A stretch of DNA of 64,000 nt from Mesorhizobium sp. YC-39 (GCF_025753795.1 NZ_JAOWPS010000002.1:1372501-1436500), one strand, 5' to 3'. Counted from the first letter of the stretch, positions 35,935 to 45,785 are shown. Notes: generated from the letters alone by a model not told the origin. Numbers and translations are program-made.

Positions 35935-36600
35935 TCAGCGCGATTTGGTGTTCAGTTCACGGTTAGCCGTATAATCGATGGCGAAGGTGTCGGGAGCGAA
36001 GTTGACGCCCTCCTTGACGTTGAAGATCATCACCGTCGTGTCCTTGCCTTGCGCGTCGGTGATGGTCCATTGGCGCAATTCGTAGGATTTCGGATCGAAC
36101 ATCATGGTGATCTTCGAATTGCCGAACACCGATTTGTCGGCGAGCTGAATGGTGGTGAGGTCGTTCTCTTCCTTGACGCTTTTGACGCGGCCGCCGGAGA
36201 GATCGATCCTGGTGTCGAGCAGCAGTTTGAGCGGCGTCTTCGACAGCGGATAGAGGTCGGATGTGTTCAGCCTCTTGTTGAGGATGACCACTGACTTGCC
36301 GTCGGAAATCACCCTGAAATTCGACGCTCCGTCATAGTTGAAGCGGATCTTGCCCGGCCGCTCCAGGAAGAACTTGCCGCCGGTCTGCTCGCCCTTGGGC
36401 CCGAACTGGACGAACTCGCCGCTCATCGATTTGACAGAGGAGAAGTGGTCGGCGATTTTCTGCGCCGTCTCTGGCGCCGCCGCCTGCGCCGAGGCCAGCA
36501 GCTGGAATCCAGGCATTACATTGACGGCCGCGGCCCCGGCGAGCACCAGGCCAAGGCCAAGCAACTGGCGGCGGTTTGGGGCGAAAGCTGAGTTGTTCAT
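35935..36600 (-). CDS. lolA: LolA-like outer-membrane lipoprotein carrier protein
   Basis: From the ATG at 36600 (preceded by AGAGAG) the product has 221 residues, with signal-like FAPNRRQLLGLGLVLAGAA near residues 6-25 that has twin Arg. The mature domain is a LolA beta-barrel: IADHFSSVKSMSGEFVQFGP, RPGKIRFNYDGAS and LLLDTRIDLSGG. It chaperones lipoproteins across the periplasm. A 60-codon upstream extension of the frame would run into the repeat at 36625 and is rejected. It follows ftsK on the same strand, a conserved neighbourhood in Alphaproteobacteria. Confidence 0.85.
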   Translation of the reverse strand: MNNSAFAPNRRQLLGLGLVLAGAAAVNVMPGFQLLASAQAAAPETAQKIADHFSSVKSMSGEFVQFGPKGEQTGGKFFLERPGKIRFNYDGASNFRVISDGKSVVILNKRLNTSDLYPLSKTPLKLLLDTRIDLSGGRVKSVKEENDLTTIQLADKSVFGNSKITMMFDPKSYELRQWTITDAQGKDTTVMIFNVKEGVNFAPDTFAIDYTANRELNTKSR

Positions 36601-36624
36601 GCCGGTCACTCTCTTGTGGTTCCG

Positions 36625-36665
36625 GCGCATGACCCCGAAAATCGGATTCGGAAAGGAACATGCGC
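36625..36665. repeat. Palindromic repeat, family A variant
   Basis: GCGCATGACCCCGAAAATCG / TCGGAAAGGAACATGCGC form a hairpin in the 197-base gap between ftsK and lolA. It shares the CATGA-CCCGAAAA core of family A. Confidence 0.6.
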
Positions 36666-36797
36666 GAATTAAATGTTGTCGATGTCCTGGACCCCCAGTT
36701 GGGCTTAAGTTTGGCGGATCGAACAGAGCTCGGTCGCTAGAACGCGCCAGAAGGTCCAAAGGTTGCCGGCCAGGGTCCATCGCACCGCCCCGGCCAA

Positions 36798-39455
36798 TCA
36801 GAACTTGTCGTCCTCCGTCGGTACCAGAATCTCGCGCTTTCCGGCATGGTTGGCCGGGCCGACAATGCCTTCCTTCTCCATCTTCTCGATGATCGAGGCG
36901 GCACGGTTGTAGCCGATGCCGAGCCGGCGCTGGATGTAGCTGGTCGAGGCCTTGCCGTCGCGCAGCACCACCGCGACCGCCTGGTCGTAGGGATCGTCGG
37001 AATCCTCGAAATTGCCGCCGCCACCGCCACCGGATCCGCCTTTGCCCGACGGCTCGTCATCGTCCTCCTCGTCGTCCTCGGTGATGGCGTCGAGATATTC
37101 CGGCACGCCTTGCAGCTTCAGATGCGCGACGATCCTCTCGACCTCGTCATCGGACACGAAGGGACCATGCACGCGCTGGATGCGGCCGCCGCCGGCCATA
37201 TAGAGCATGTCGCCCATGCCGAGCAGCTGTTCGGCGCCCTGCTCGCCGAGGATGGTGCGGCTGTCGATCTTCGACGTCACCTGGAAGGAGATGCGGGTCG
37301 GGAAATTGGCCTTGATCGTGCCGGTGATGACGTCGACGGAAGGGCGCTGCGTCGCCATGATCACATGGATGCCGGCGGCGCGCGCCATTTGCGCCAGGCG
37401 CTGCACCGCGCCTTCGATGTCCTTGCCGGCGACCATCATCAGGTCGGCCATCTCGTCGATGATGACGACGATATAGGGCATCGGCTCGAGATCGAGGTTT
37501 TCCGTTTCGTAGATCGCCTCGCCGGTCTGGCGGTCGAAGCCGGTCTGCACGGTGCGCGAGATCTTCTCGCCTTTCTTGTCGGCTTGGCTGACGCGAACGT
37601 TGAAGCCATCGATATTGCGCACGCCGACCTTCGACATCTTGCGGTAGCGATCCTCCATCTCGCGCACCGTCCATTTCAGCGCCACCACGGCCTTCTTCGG
37701 ATCGGTGACGACGGGCGTCAAAAGATGCGGGATGCCATCATAGACCGAAAGTTCCAGCATTTTCGGATCGATCATGATCAGCCGGCAGTCCTGCGGCGTC
37801 AGCCGGTAGAGCAGCGACAGGATCATGGTGTTGATGGCGACCGATTTGCCCGAGCCGGTGGTGCCGGCGACCAGCACATGCGGCATCTTGGCGATATCGA
37901 CGATGACCGCCTCGCCATTGATGGTCTTGCCGAGCGCAAGCGCCAGCTTGGCCTTGGTCGTCTCGAAATCGCGGCTGGCCATGATCTCCCTGAGATAGAC
38001 GGTCTCGCGCTTGGCGTTCGGCAGTTCGATGCCGATGGCGTTGCGGCCGGGCACCACGGCGACGCGGCAGGCGATCGCGCTCATCGAGCGGGCAATGTCG
38101 TCGGACAGGCCGATGACCCGCGACGATTTGATGCCTGGCGCCGGCTCGAGCTCGTAGAGCGTAACCACCGGACCTGGGCGCACGGCAATGATCTCGCCCT
38201 TGACGCCGAAATCCTCCAGCACGCCTTCGAGCAGGCGGGCATTTTGTTCCAGCGCATCCTTGGACAGGCTGGCGTCGCGCACCACATTCTTCGGCTCGGA
38301 CAGGAAATGCAGCGACGGCATTTCGAATGTCTCGGAGCCGATCAGCGAGGTCTGTGCCTCGCGCTGGACACGGGCGCCCGGAACCGGACGCGGCGCCGGC
38401 GCTTCGACGCGGGTCGCCGCATCGGAGCGGAAGTTCTGCACTTTCGCATTGGGCGCGGCGCGACGCTGGCCCATGGGTTCGGGCGCAAAGTCCATGTCGT
38501 CATCATCGTCGAAGACATCGGCATCGTCTGGGTCGAGCGAGGCATTGCGGTCGTTGACCATCGCGGCGAAGAATTCCGGTTCGACGCGGGCGCGGCCATC
38601 CGGGCTCATCCGCGCCTCGGCGAACTCTGCCGATTCGACCCGCTCGGCGGCGCGCCGCCAGGCGCTGGGACGCGGTTCCATCTCGGGTTCGAAATCGTCA
38701 TGCTCACGCCGCCGTGCGGCGCGGCGACGAAGATAGCCACGAAACGACAGCCACCAATGGGTGATCGCGCCAAGCGCCAATATGCCTTCGTCGCCTTCGT
38801 CGTCGTCATCGTCGAATAGCAACTCGTCCTCGCGCGCATCGGGCGCGGCCGGCTCCTCTTCCATGACCGCAAAGCCGTTCTTGCGCGCAATCAGCGCCGA
38901 GCCATAGGCAAACAGCCACAGCGACGGCGCGGCCAGAAGCACGGCGAGCACGCTGGCGATGAGGCCGGTCGGATAGCCGCCGATGACGAGGCCCGGGATA
39001 TTGAGCACCATGTCGCCGAACACGCCGCCGAGGCCGGTCGGCAGCGGCCAGGTCTTGGGCGGCACCACGCAGCCGGCGATCGCGGCGGCAAGCAATGCAA
39101 AGCCGAACCAGGCGAGCCCGCGCTTCGGCAACCTGTCGACGCCGCGCGCCGAGAACAGCAGAAATCCCCAGATCACCGCCGGCACCAGGGCCGCGACGGC
39201 GGCGAGACCGAAGAATTGCATGGCAAGGTCGGAGAAGACAGCGCCGGCATAGCCCATGGCGTTGGTGACGATGTTGCCGGTGGCGTGGGAGAAGCTCGGA
39301 TCGGCGACGTTCCAGGTGGCGAGACTGGCGACGCCAAAGGCGACCAGCGCAAACAGGCCGGCGCCGACCAGCCGGCCGACCTGACGCCGCGCGAACGCCC
39401 GGATGCCCTGCCCCGTATCGGCCAGCGCGAGCGGTGCTGAAGCCCCTGAACGCAT
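36798..39455 (-). CDS. ftsK: DNA translocase FtsK
   Basis: An 885-residue cell-division ATPase. Residues about 20-210 carry four to five membrane helices; residues about 215-430 are a low-complexity acidic linker ([24 protein letters not shown]); the motor follows with Walker [16 protein letters not shown] near residue 533 and Walker B-type [13 protein letters not shown] near 665. The C-terminal winged-helix gamma domain ([19 protein letters not shown], then [18 protein letters not shown]) would recognise the KOPS-like DNA signs. It moves chromosome DNA at the septum and drives dif recombination. Full length for the family. Confidence 0.95.
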   Translation of the reverse strand: MRSGASAPLALADTGQGIRAFARRQVGRLVGAGLFALVAFGVASLATWNVADPSFSHATGNIVTNAMGYAGAVFSDLAMQFFGLAAVAALVPAVIWGFLLFSARGVDRLPKRGLAWFGFALLAAAIAGCVVPPKTWPLPTGLGGVFGDMVLNIPGLVIGGYPTGLIASVLAVLLAAPSLWLFAYGSALIARKNGFAVMEEEPAAPDAREDELLFDDDDDEGDEGILALGAITHWWLSFRGYLRRRAARRREHDDFEPEMEPRPSAWRRAAERVESAEFAEARMSPDGRARVEPEFFAAMVNDRNASLDPDDADVFDDDDDMDFAPEPMGQRRAAPNAKVQNFRSDAATRVEAPAPRPVPGARVQREAQTSLIGSETFEMPSLHFLSEPKNVVRDASLSKDALEQNARLLEGVLEDFGVKGEIIAVRPGPVVTLYELEPAPGIKSSRVIGLSDDIARSMSAIACRVAVVPGRNAIGIELPNAKRETVYLREIMASRDFETTKAKLALALGKTINGEAVIVDIAKMPHVLVAGTTGSGKSVAINTMILSLLYRLTPQDCRLIMIDPKMLELSVYDGIPHLLTPVVTDPKKAVVALKWTVREMEDRYRKMSKVGVRNIDGFNVRVSQADKKGEKISRTVQTGFDRQTGEAIYETENLDLEPMPYIVVIIDEMADLMMVAGKDIEGAVQRLAQMARAAGIHVIMATQRPSVDVITGTIKANFPTRISFQVTSKIDSRTILGEQGAEQLLGMGDMLYMAGGGRIQRVHGPFVSDDEVERIVAHLKLQGVPEYLDAITEDDEEDDDEPSGKGGSGGGGGGNFEDSDDPYDQAVAVVLRDGKASTSYIQRRLGIGYNRAASIIEKMEKEGIVGPANHAGKREILVPTEDDKF

Positions 39456-39850
39456 GCTCTTCCCCGTCTGTCATTGTCCGGCCCGAGCGCATGACGCACT
39501 CCGGCAGATTCGGACACCAGACTATCGGCGGGAAGGTTAAGGCCGCATTAACTATAAGAGGTTGAGAGCGCTATTGCTCATCACCGGCGGTTGAGCGGCA
39601 CGTCGCGGCACGGCTGGACGAGGTGCGTGCATACAAACAAGAAAGCCTCGCGGGCCGAGCCAGCGAGGCCTTATCTTGAACAGGCAAAAGTGGGATTTCG
39701 CCCTCAGATCGATCCGGGGGGGTGGATCGGGATGGGTTCTACCAGCAAGCGCAGATGGCGCGGAATCACGATCGCTTGAGACGTTTGTGAGCCGACGCCC
39801 TCGCCATTGGCAAACGCAGAAATGATCAGGCTTCAGCCTGGGCGCGAAAA
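39456..39850. other. 395-base gap upstream of ftsK with a strong hairpin
   Basis: No gene is supported here. The part next to ftsK is AT-rich (TTAACTATAAGAGG) and likely holds its promoter. GCCTCGC (39645-39651) and GCGAGGC (39663-39669) form a 7-base-pair stem with an 11-base loop; there is no clean U run, so it may be a terminator or part of a small RNA. The rest is unremarkable. Confidence 0.5.
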
Positions 39851-40141
39851 CTAGTTGGCGCCACCGAGCGCCTGCACATTGGCGCAGAATTCGGCGTGCG
39901 GTTTGCTCATCGCCGCATCATTGCATTCCTTCTTCATCGCTTCCTGTTTTTCCATCGGCATCGCCATGAAAGCGGACTTGAACTCCGCCATCGGCTTCAT
40001 GGTTTTCATGCCGGAATCGGCGAAGAACGGCGCCATATTGTCCGGCTCGTCGAGCGCGCCGGCAAAGGCCGTGCCGCTGACCATGGCAAGAGCAAGTGCC
40101 CCGAGGCAGGCAGACTTGAGGCAGATGTTTCCTATGTTCAT
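39851..40141 (-). CDS. Small secreted Met-rich protein of unknown function
   Basis: A 96-residue protein with an N-terminal Sec signal (LKSACLGALALAMVSGTAFA). The mature 70 residues contain an unusual density of Met: MKTMKPMAEF, FMAMPMEKQEAM and two Cys residues (KECNDA, EFCANV). No known domain is recognised. Met-rich periplasmic proteins of this size often bind copper, but nothing here proves it. It is a single-gene unit upstream of the convergent region; the amtB terminator lies 150 bases away. Confidence 0.6.
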   Translation of the reverse strand: MNIGNICLKSACLGALALAMVSGTAFAGALDEPDNMAPFFADSGMKTMKPMAEFKSAFMAMPMEKQEAMKKECNDAAMSKPHAEFCANVQALGGAN

Positions 40142-40290
40142 GGAATGGTTCCTTCCCTGGTTTTCACGAGCGTCCAGACGACGATCGCCACACCAGTTCG
40201 GGGCCGGCAGCGCCGATGTTTCATGGCCTTCGGCCGATCGGGCGCCTGATCAAGCGATTGTGATCCGGGCAGCACCCGTCATCGGCGCGC

Positions 40291-40322
40291 AAAAAAAAGA
40301 GGCCCGGACATGTCCGGGCCTC
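40291..40322 (-). terminator. Rho-independent terminator downstream of amtB
   Basis: A perfect 12-base-pair inverted repeat GAGGCCCGGACA/TGTCCGGGCCTC followed, on the minus strand, by eight T. It lies 78 bases after the amtB stop and would end the glnK-amtB transcript. Confidence 0.9.
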
Positions 40323-40399
40323 AAGGCGTGAGCCCCTTTCGGGAGCGTCACGACGGGATGGGAGGATGCGGGGGGGCCGAGGCCGCCCCCGACAAAAGC

Positions 40400-41830
40400 T
40401 TACGGGTGGTAAGCCGCTTCGCCGTGCGAGGTGAGATCGAGTCCTTCGCGCTCTGCATCGGCGGTTGGGCGCAGGCCTACGATCAAGTCGACGATCTTGT
40501 AGAGGATGGCGCTGCCGATGCCCGACCAGAGGAGGGTTACCAGGACACCCTTGAACTGCGACCACAACTGGGTGGCCGTGCCGGCATAGCCGGCGGCGAA
40601 GTCGGCTGTCGAATAATCGACGATGCCGGCGCCACCGAGCGCGGGATTGACCAGGATGCCGGTGCCGAGCGCGCCGATGATGCCGCCGATGCAGTGGATA
40701 CCGAAGACGTCGAGGCTGTCGTCGTAGCCGAACTTGTTCTTCACCACCGAGACGAAGAAGTAGCAGACGCAGGTGGCGACGATGCCGAGCACGATGGCGC
40801 CCATCGGTCCGGCAAAGCCGGCGGCGGGGGTGACGGCAACGAGGCCGGTAACAGCGCCCGAAACGGCGCCAAGCATGGACGCTTTGCCGCGCAGCAGCGT
40901 TTCAAGCACGATCCAGGTCACTGCCGCCGCCGCAGTAGCGACGAAGGTGTTGACCATGGCCAGCACCGCATAGGCGTTCGCCTCGAGATTCGAACCGGCG
41001 TTGAAGCCGAACCAGCCGACCCACAGCAGTGAAGCGCCGACCATGGTCAGCGTCATCGAGTGCGGCGCCATGACGTCCTTCTGGTAGCCGATGCGCTTGC
41101 CGATCATCAGCGCGCCGACAAGGCCGGCAATGCCCGCATTGATGTGGACCACCGTGCCGCCAGCGAAGTCGATGGCGCCGAAGCTGAAGATGAGCCCGGA
41201 CGGGTCGCTATAAGCGCTCGGGCCACCCCAGAACCAGACCATGTGCGCGATCGGGAAGTAGATGAACGTGACCCAGAGGATGGTGAAAAGGATCACGGCG
41301 GAGAACTTGATGCGTTCGGCGAAGGCACCGACGATCAGGGCAGGCGTGATGCAGGCGAAGGTCATCTGGAAAAGGACGAACACCAGTTCAGGAATGGCGA
41401 CGCCCTTGGTGAAGGTTTCCGACAGCGTCGTCACGTCGACGCCGGCAAGAAACATCTTGGAAAGGCCACCGACGAAGGCATTGCCGGGGGTGAAGGCAAG
41501 GCTGTAGCCGTAGAAAACCCAGACGATCATGACCACGCTGGTGATGGTGAAGACCTGCATCAGCACCGACAGCATGTTCTTGGCGCGAACCAGGCCGCCG
41601 TAGAAAAGGGCAAGGCCGGGAATGGTCATCAACAGCACCAGTATGGTGGAAACCATCATCCACGTCGTGTCGCCCTTGTCGACGGTGAAGGCCGGGGCCG
41701 CAGGCGCCGCCGCTTCAGCGGCAGGCGCCGCTTCCTGTGCGAAAGCGGCAACCGTGCCCAGCGCTCCGAGCGTGACCGCGCCCAGCAGCGCGGTGCGCGC
41801 CGCTGACTTCAAGGTGGAAGAAATATTCAT
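40400..41830 (-). CDS. amtB: Ammonium transporter AmtB
   Basis: A 476-residue membrane protein with an N-terminal signal-like segment and Ala/Pro-rich linker (QEAAPAAEAAAPAAPA), then eleven helices. The channel twin histidines are in VMAPHSMTL and FGIHCIGG; further family blocks are GGLVRAKNMLSVLMQ and DFAGGTVVHINAG. It carries ammonium across the inner membrane and is regulated by GlnK docking. I use the ATG at 41830 (GGAGAG upstream). It lies 29 bases after the glnK stop, the usual glnK-amtB operon, and is followed by a strong terminator. Confidence 0.93.
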   Translation of the reverse strand: MNISSTLKSAARTALLGAVTLGALGTVAAFAQEAAPAAEAAAPAAPAFTVDKGDTTWMMVSTILVLLMTIPGLALFYGGLVRAKNMLSVLMQVFTITSVVMIVWVFYGYSLAFTPGNAFVGGLSKMFLAGVDVTTLSETFTKGVAIPELVFVLFQMTFACITPALIVGAFAERIKFSAVILFTILWVTFIYFPIAHMVWFWGGPSAYSDPSGLIFSFGAIDFAGGTVVHINAGIAGLVGALMIGKRIGYQKDVMAPHSMTLTMVGASLLWVGWFGFNAGSNLEANAYAVLAMVNTFVATAAAAVTWIVLETLLRGKASMLGAVSGAVTGLVAVTPAAGFAGPMGAIVLGIVATCVCYFFVSVVKNKFGYDDSLDVFGIHCIGGIIGALGTGILVNPALGGAGIVDYSTADFAAGYAGTATQLWSQFKGVLVTLLWSGIGSAILYKIVDLIVGLRPTADAEREGLDLTSHGEAAYHP

Positions 41831-41859
41831 TGAACTCTCCATTGGAATACGTGCGCGGC

Positions 41860-42204
<345 letters not shown>

Positions 42205-42282
42205 TCACCCTTTGCTGTTGCGGGTCCCCCGCGTTTGCACGACTTCGCCGATCCCGTGAGAGCCGGAGAGTGCCCACGAGGA

Positions 42283-42298
42283 TTCAAGCTCCGTGCCA
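42283..42298 (-). promoter_or_regulatory. Sigma-54-type promoter upstream of glnK
   Basis: The minus strand reads TGGCACGGAGCTTGAA. This matches the -24/-12 consensus TGGCACG-N4-TTGC/A with the GG and TTG elements correctly spaced, differing at the -12 GC. glnK-amtB is a classical NtrC/RpoN target. A GGCAC-T-GTGCC dyad lies about 77-102 bases further upstream. Confidence 0.75.
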
Positions 42299-42374
42299 AT
42301 TGCCGAAGCAGTCCATTAACCTGTTGTAAACAAAGAGATTAGCCGGCCACCAACAGCCGACTGTTCAGAGTTGC

Positions 42375-42385
42375 GGCACTGTGCC
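42375..42385. promoter_or_regulatory. NtrC-like dyad upstream of the glnK promoter
   Basis: GGCACTGTGCC is a perfect 11-base dyad about 80-100 bases upstream of the sigma-54-type promoter, the usual range for an enhancer-binding site, and resembles half of the TGCAC...GTGCA NtrC pattern. It also lies next to the tesB stop. Confidence 0.4.
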
Positions 42386-42417
42386 TGATTAAAAAATAGG
42401 CAATTTTTAGAAAATGC

Positions 42418-43293
42418 CTATTCCTCAGGCGGGCGCTTCAACCGGATAAGGCCTTCCTGTGCAACCGAGGCGATCAACGTGCCGTCGCGGGCAAACAGCA
42501 AACCGCGTGTGAACCCCCGCGACCCCTGCGTCGACGGGCTGTCCTGCGTGTACAGGATCCAGTCGTCGAGCGGATGGCTGCGGTGGAACCACATGGCATG
42601 GTCAAGGCTTGCCGCCTGGATGTCGCGGTCGAAGATGGCGCGGCCATGGGCGAAGGTCGAGGTATCGAGCAGCGTCATATCGGAGAGGTAGGCGAGCACG
42701 GCGGCCTGTGTGGCGCGATCGGCCGGCACCGGGCCGGTGGTGCGGATCCAGATGTTCTGCTTCGGCTCCAGCTTTTCCCGGCTTGTATAATGCTTCAGCA
42801 TCACCGGCTTCATCTCGATCGGTCGGTCACGCTCCCAATAGCGCCTGATGCCGTCGGGCACGGCCTCGCCAAATTTGCCGAGCAATTCGCGCTGCGACAG
42901 CAACGTGTCGGGCGCCGGCACGTCCAGCGGCATCGGCACCTGATGCTCGAGGCCGACCTCATCCTGCTGGAACGAGGCCTCCAGTGAAAAAATCGCCTGG
43001 CCGTGCTGGATCGCCACGACGCGGCGCGTGGTGAAGGAGCCGCCATCGCGGATGCGGTCGACTTCGTAGATGATCGGCACCTTGGTGTCGCCGGGCCGCA
43101 TGAAATAGCCATGCAGCGAATGCACATGGCGTTCGGGCTCGACCGTTCGCTGCGCCGCGACCAGCGCCTGGGCGATGGTCTGGCCGCCGAAAATGCGCTG
43201 CCAGTCGAGTTTGGGACTGCGACCACGGTACAGGTTGTGTTCGAGCTGTTCGAGGTCGAGAATGTCGAGAAGCTCGTCCATGGCCGCCGTCAT
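42418..43293 (-). CDS. tesB: Acyl-CoA thioesterase II
   Basis: A 291-residue double-hotdog thioesterase that hydrolyses acyl-CoA to free acid. Family blocks: RIFGGQTIAQALVAAQRTV, YFMRPGDTKVPIIYEVDRIR, GGSFTTRRVVAIQHG, and the C-terminal LDHAMWFHRSHPLDDW and GLLFARDGTLIASVAQEGLIR. AGGAG lies 8 bases before the ATG at 43293; a second ATG at 43281 exists. It is divergent from the UbiH-type gene by about 95 bases. Confidence 0.9.
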   Translation of the reverse strand: MTAAMDELLDILDLEQLEHNLYRGRSPKLDWQRIFGGQTIAQALVAAQRTVEPERHVHSLHGYFMRPGDTKVPIIYEVDRIRDGGSFTTRRVVAIQHGQAIFSLEASFQQDEVGLEHQVPMPLDVPAPDTLLSQRELLGKFGEAVPDGIRRYWERDRPIEMKPVMLKHYTSREKLEPKQNIWIRTTGPVPADRATQAAVLAYLSDMTLLDTSTFAHGRAIFDRDIQAASLDHAMWFHRSHPLDDWILYTQDSPSTQGSRGFTRGLLFARDGTLIASVAQEGLIRLKRPPEE

Positions 43294-43388
43294 GTTTCAC
43301 GCTCCTGCCGCGGAAGTGTTATGGCGGTTTCCGACAGGAATGGCGGGCAGTCAAGGCCGGAGGGAATTTGGCCGGAAGGGAATTTGCC

Positions 43389-44642
43389 ATGGTGGACCGC
43401 AAGGCGAATGCAAAAACCTCGCTCGATGTTCTGGTCGCCGGCGCCGGCTATGTCGGGCTTGCCGCCGCCGTATCGCTGAAACAGGCGCGGCCAAGCCTCG
43501 CCATCGCCGTCGTCGACGCGGCACCAGCCGGCGTCTGGCAAAAGGACGGCCGCGCCTCGGCCATCGCCGCTGCCGCTTGCCGCATGCTCGACCAGCTCGG
43601 CGTCTGGGCCGAGATCGCGCCGGAGGCACAGGCGATCACCGAGATGACCGTCACCGATTCGCGCACAGCAGATCCGGTGCGCCCGGTGTTTCTCACCTTC
43701 GATGGCGAGGTCGCGCCCGGCGAACCCTTCGCGCATATGGTTGCCAACCGGGACTTGAACGGCGCCTTGCGTGGCAGTGCGGAAAAACTCGGCATCGACA
43801 TTATCGAGGGCGTTGCCGTCAGCGCCTTCGATCTGAGCGGCGCCGGTGTCACCGTGCATCTTGCCGATGGCGCGACGCTAAAAGCGCGGCTGCTGGTCGC
43901 CGCTGACGGCGTCAATTCGAAGCTGCGCGACATGGCCGGCATCAAGACGGTGAAATGGGAATATGGCCAGTCCGGCATCGTCTGCACCGTCGCCCATGAA
44001 CGCCCGCACAATGGCCGCGCCGAAGAGCATTTTTTGCCCGCCGGCCCCTTCGCCACATTGCCGCTGAAGCCCAGCAAGGACGGCAACCGCTCGTCGATCG
44101 TCTGGGTCGAACGAACAGAGGACGCTCAGAAACTGGTCGATGGCGACGACCTCGTCTTCGAGCATGAGCTCGAACTGCGTTTCGGCCTGAAGCTCGGCGA
44201 GATCCATCTTGCCGACAAGCCGCGTGCCTGGCCGCTCGGCCTGACGCTTGCCCGCGCCTTCGTCGCGCCGCGCATTGCGCTGGTCGGCGATGCCGCCCAT
44301 GGCATCCATCCGATCGCCGGCCAGGGCCTCAATCTCGGCTTCAAGGACGTGGCGGCATTGGCCGAGGTGGTGGTCGAGGCCGACCGGCTCGGCCAGGACA
44401 TCGGCGCCCTCGACGTGCTCGAACGCTATCAGCAGTGGCGGCGCTTCGACACGGTTCAGATGGGCGTCACCACCGATGTGCTCAACCGGCTGTTTTCCAA
44501 CGACATAGGCCCGTTGCGCGCCGTCCGCGACATCGGCCTTGGCCTGGTCGAGCGCATGCCGCGCCTGAAAGATTTTTTCATCCGCCAGGCGTCCGGCCTG
44601 TCCGGCGACACGCCGAAACTATTGAAAGGCGAGGCGATCTGA
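43389..44642 (+). CDS. UbiH/UbiF-family FAD-dependent ubiquinone-biosynthesis hydroxylase
   Basis: From the ATG at 43389 the product has 417 residues. The ADP-binding motif is DVLVAGAGYVGLAAAVSL at the start, and the second FAD motif is ALVGDAAHGIHPIAGQGLN near residue 305. Further blocks include NRDLNGALRG and VWVERTEDAQKL. It hydroxylates the quinone ring in ubiquinone synthesis; members are UbiH, UbiF, UbiI, UbiL and UbiM in different bacteria, and this sequence does not decide which. Divergent to tesB. Confidence 0.85.
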   Translation: MVDRKANAKTSLDVLVAGAGYVGLAAAVSLKQARPSLAIAVVDAAPAGVWQKDGRASAIAAAACRMLDQLGVWAEIAPEAQAITEMTVTDSRTADPVRPVFLTFDGEVAPGEPFAHMVANRDLNGALRGSAEKLGIDIIEGVAVSAFDLSGAGVTVHLADGATLKARLLVAADGVNSKLRDMAGIKTVKWEYGQSGIVCTVAHERPHNGRAEEHFLPAGPFATLPLKPSKDGNRSSIVWVERTEDAQKLVDGDDLVFEHELELRFGLKLGEIHLADKPRAWPLGLTLARAFVAPRIALVGDAAHGIHPIAGQGLNLGFKDVAALAEVVVEADRLGQDIGALDVLERYQQWRRFDTVQMGVTTDVLNRLFSNDIGPLRAVRDIGLGLVERMPRLKDFFIRQASGLSGDTPKLLKGEAI

Positions 44643-44648
44643 TCCGCC

Positions 44649-44788
44649 AGGGTGTGTTGAGATTCAGGCCGAGTCGAGAATGGCGGAGTCCGAGAACCGG
44701 AGCGGAGCGTACTTCAAGCACGTGAGCACCGGAAGCGCAGGAAACCGCCATTCGCAGGCCGGCATCACCTGAATATCAGCACACCCTA
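44649..44788. repeat. Palindromic repeat, family B, copy 2 (long form)
   Basis: A 140-base two-arm element. Outer arms are GGTGTGTTGAGATTCAGG and CCTGAATATCAGCACACC; second arms GAATGGCGG and CCGCCATTC; the middle GGAGCGGAGCGTACTTCAAG / CACGTGAGCACCGG is another short hairpin. Its right end includes the stop codon (CTA) of the minus-strand gene at 44786. Confidence 0.85.
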
Positions 44789-45316
44789 GTTGACCTCGAA
44801 GCCCAGCTTCTGCCGCAGCCGCAGCATGCGCTGGTCGGATATCTGCAGGCGCTGCTCGCCGGTCTGGGCTACGCGGTTCAGCATCTGCAGCAGATCGTTT
44901 CTTTCGTTGATATCGAGCCGTTCGCGCAGGAACGGCGCCAGCTTATCGATGACGATCGTGGTGTCGTCGATCTGTGATGCCGCCCATTTGGCGTAGACCA
45001 CCGCCTCGTCCATCTTTTTCTTGTCGTTGGCGATCTCCGAAATCACCGAACGAATGACCGCTTCTCGCCCCGGCAGCATCGGACCGTTTTCGGAAACGAT
45101 GGCGGTGATCAGCGTCGCGGCGGCAACCACCGGATCATCGATCGCCGTCAGCGGCGAAAGCGCCGCCTGCTTGCGCAGCTTGTTGCGCCGAATATTCCCT
45201 TGCACACGCCCGACGACGTCCGCGACCTCACGCGCCGCCTCGTTCATGGCCTTCATCCGATACCACCAGAAGGCCGCCGCGCCCAACAGGCCAAGTACAG
45301 CAATTAGGAAAGGCAT
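44786..45316 (-). CDS. Membrane-anchored TerB-like/unknown protein
   Basis: From the ATG at 45316 the product has 176 residues. A single hydrophobic helix FLIAVLGLLGAAAFWWY is at residues 3-19; the rest is a soluble helical domain with ALSPLTAIDDPVVAAATLIT, VIRSVISEIANDKKKMDEAV and a C-terminal QRMLRLRQKLGFEVN. The folding pattern (SE-N-G-PML...EVVYAK) is similar to TerB-like domains, but the assignment is weak. An upstream start would add 20 residues (MRVDAKHHFSYPRRGLGEFG) before the helix and is less likely. Confidence 0.6.
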   Translation of the reverse strand: MPFLIAVLGLLGAAAFWWYRMKAMNEAAREVADVVGRVQGNIRRNKLRKQAALSPLTAIDDPVVAAATLITAIVSENGPMLPGREAVIRSVISEIANDKKKMDEAVVYAKWAASQIDDTTIVIDKLAPFLRERLDINERNDLLQMLNRVAQTGEQRLQISDQRMLRLRQKLGFEVN

Positions 45317-45426
45317 GCCGAATTCCCCCAAGCCTCGGCGAGGATAGGAGAAGTGGTGTTTCGCATCAACACGCAAAAGTTGCGCCCAGCGAAGAATCCG
45401 GGGCCTCTCTTCAGGGCGGTGGCTGT

Positions 45427-45783
45427 CTAGGAACCAGGCACGTTGTAGATCGCCCTGACCTCGATGGTGCCGATTTCGGCCAGTGGTATCTCGCCGGCGA
45501 TCGCCAGCGCCTCGTCGAGGTTCTCGGCCTCTATCATGACGAAGCCGAGCAACTGCTCCTTGGTCTCGGCGAAAGGACCGTCGGTGACCAGCCGCTTGCC
45601 CTTGCGCCGCCGCACGGTCTTTGATGACGTCACCGATTGCAGCGCCTGCGCGATAATCAGCTTGCCTTGCTGGTCCAGTGACCTGTCATAGGCCAGCGAA
45701 TCGGCGTCGAGCTTTGCCAACCTGTTCGGGGTCATGGCGTGAAGATCTTTCTCTTCGCCGTAGACCAGGCAAACATATTGCAT
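45427..45783 (-). CDS. YCII-related (DGPF domain) protein
   Basis: A 118-residue protein with MQYVCLVYGEEKDLHAM, the DGPF box VTDGPFAETKEQLLGFVMIE, and LAEIGTIEVRAIYN at the end. This class is common near extracytoplasmic-function sigma factors, but none is visible here. The function is unknown. Next to it a small membrane protein gene starts 224 bases upstream on the same strand. Confidence 0.85.
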   Translation of the reverse strand: MQYVCLVYGEEKDLHAMTPNRLAKLDADSLAYDRSLDQQGKLIIAQALQSVTSSKTVRRRKGKRLVTDGPFAETKEQLLGFVMIEAENLDEALAIAGEIPLAEIGTIEVRAIYNVPGS

Positions 45784-45785
45784 GT

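Noticed and set aside
36846..38819. 657-codon plus-strand open frame opposite ftsK
   Set aside because: Antisense shadow of ftsK with His/Asp/Arg-rich composition and no recognisable fold.
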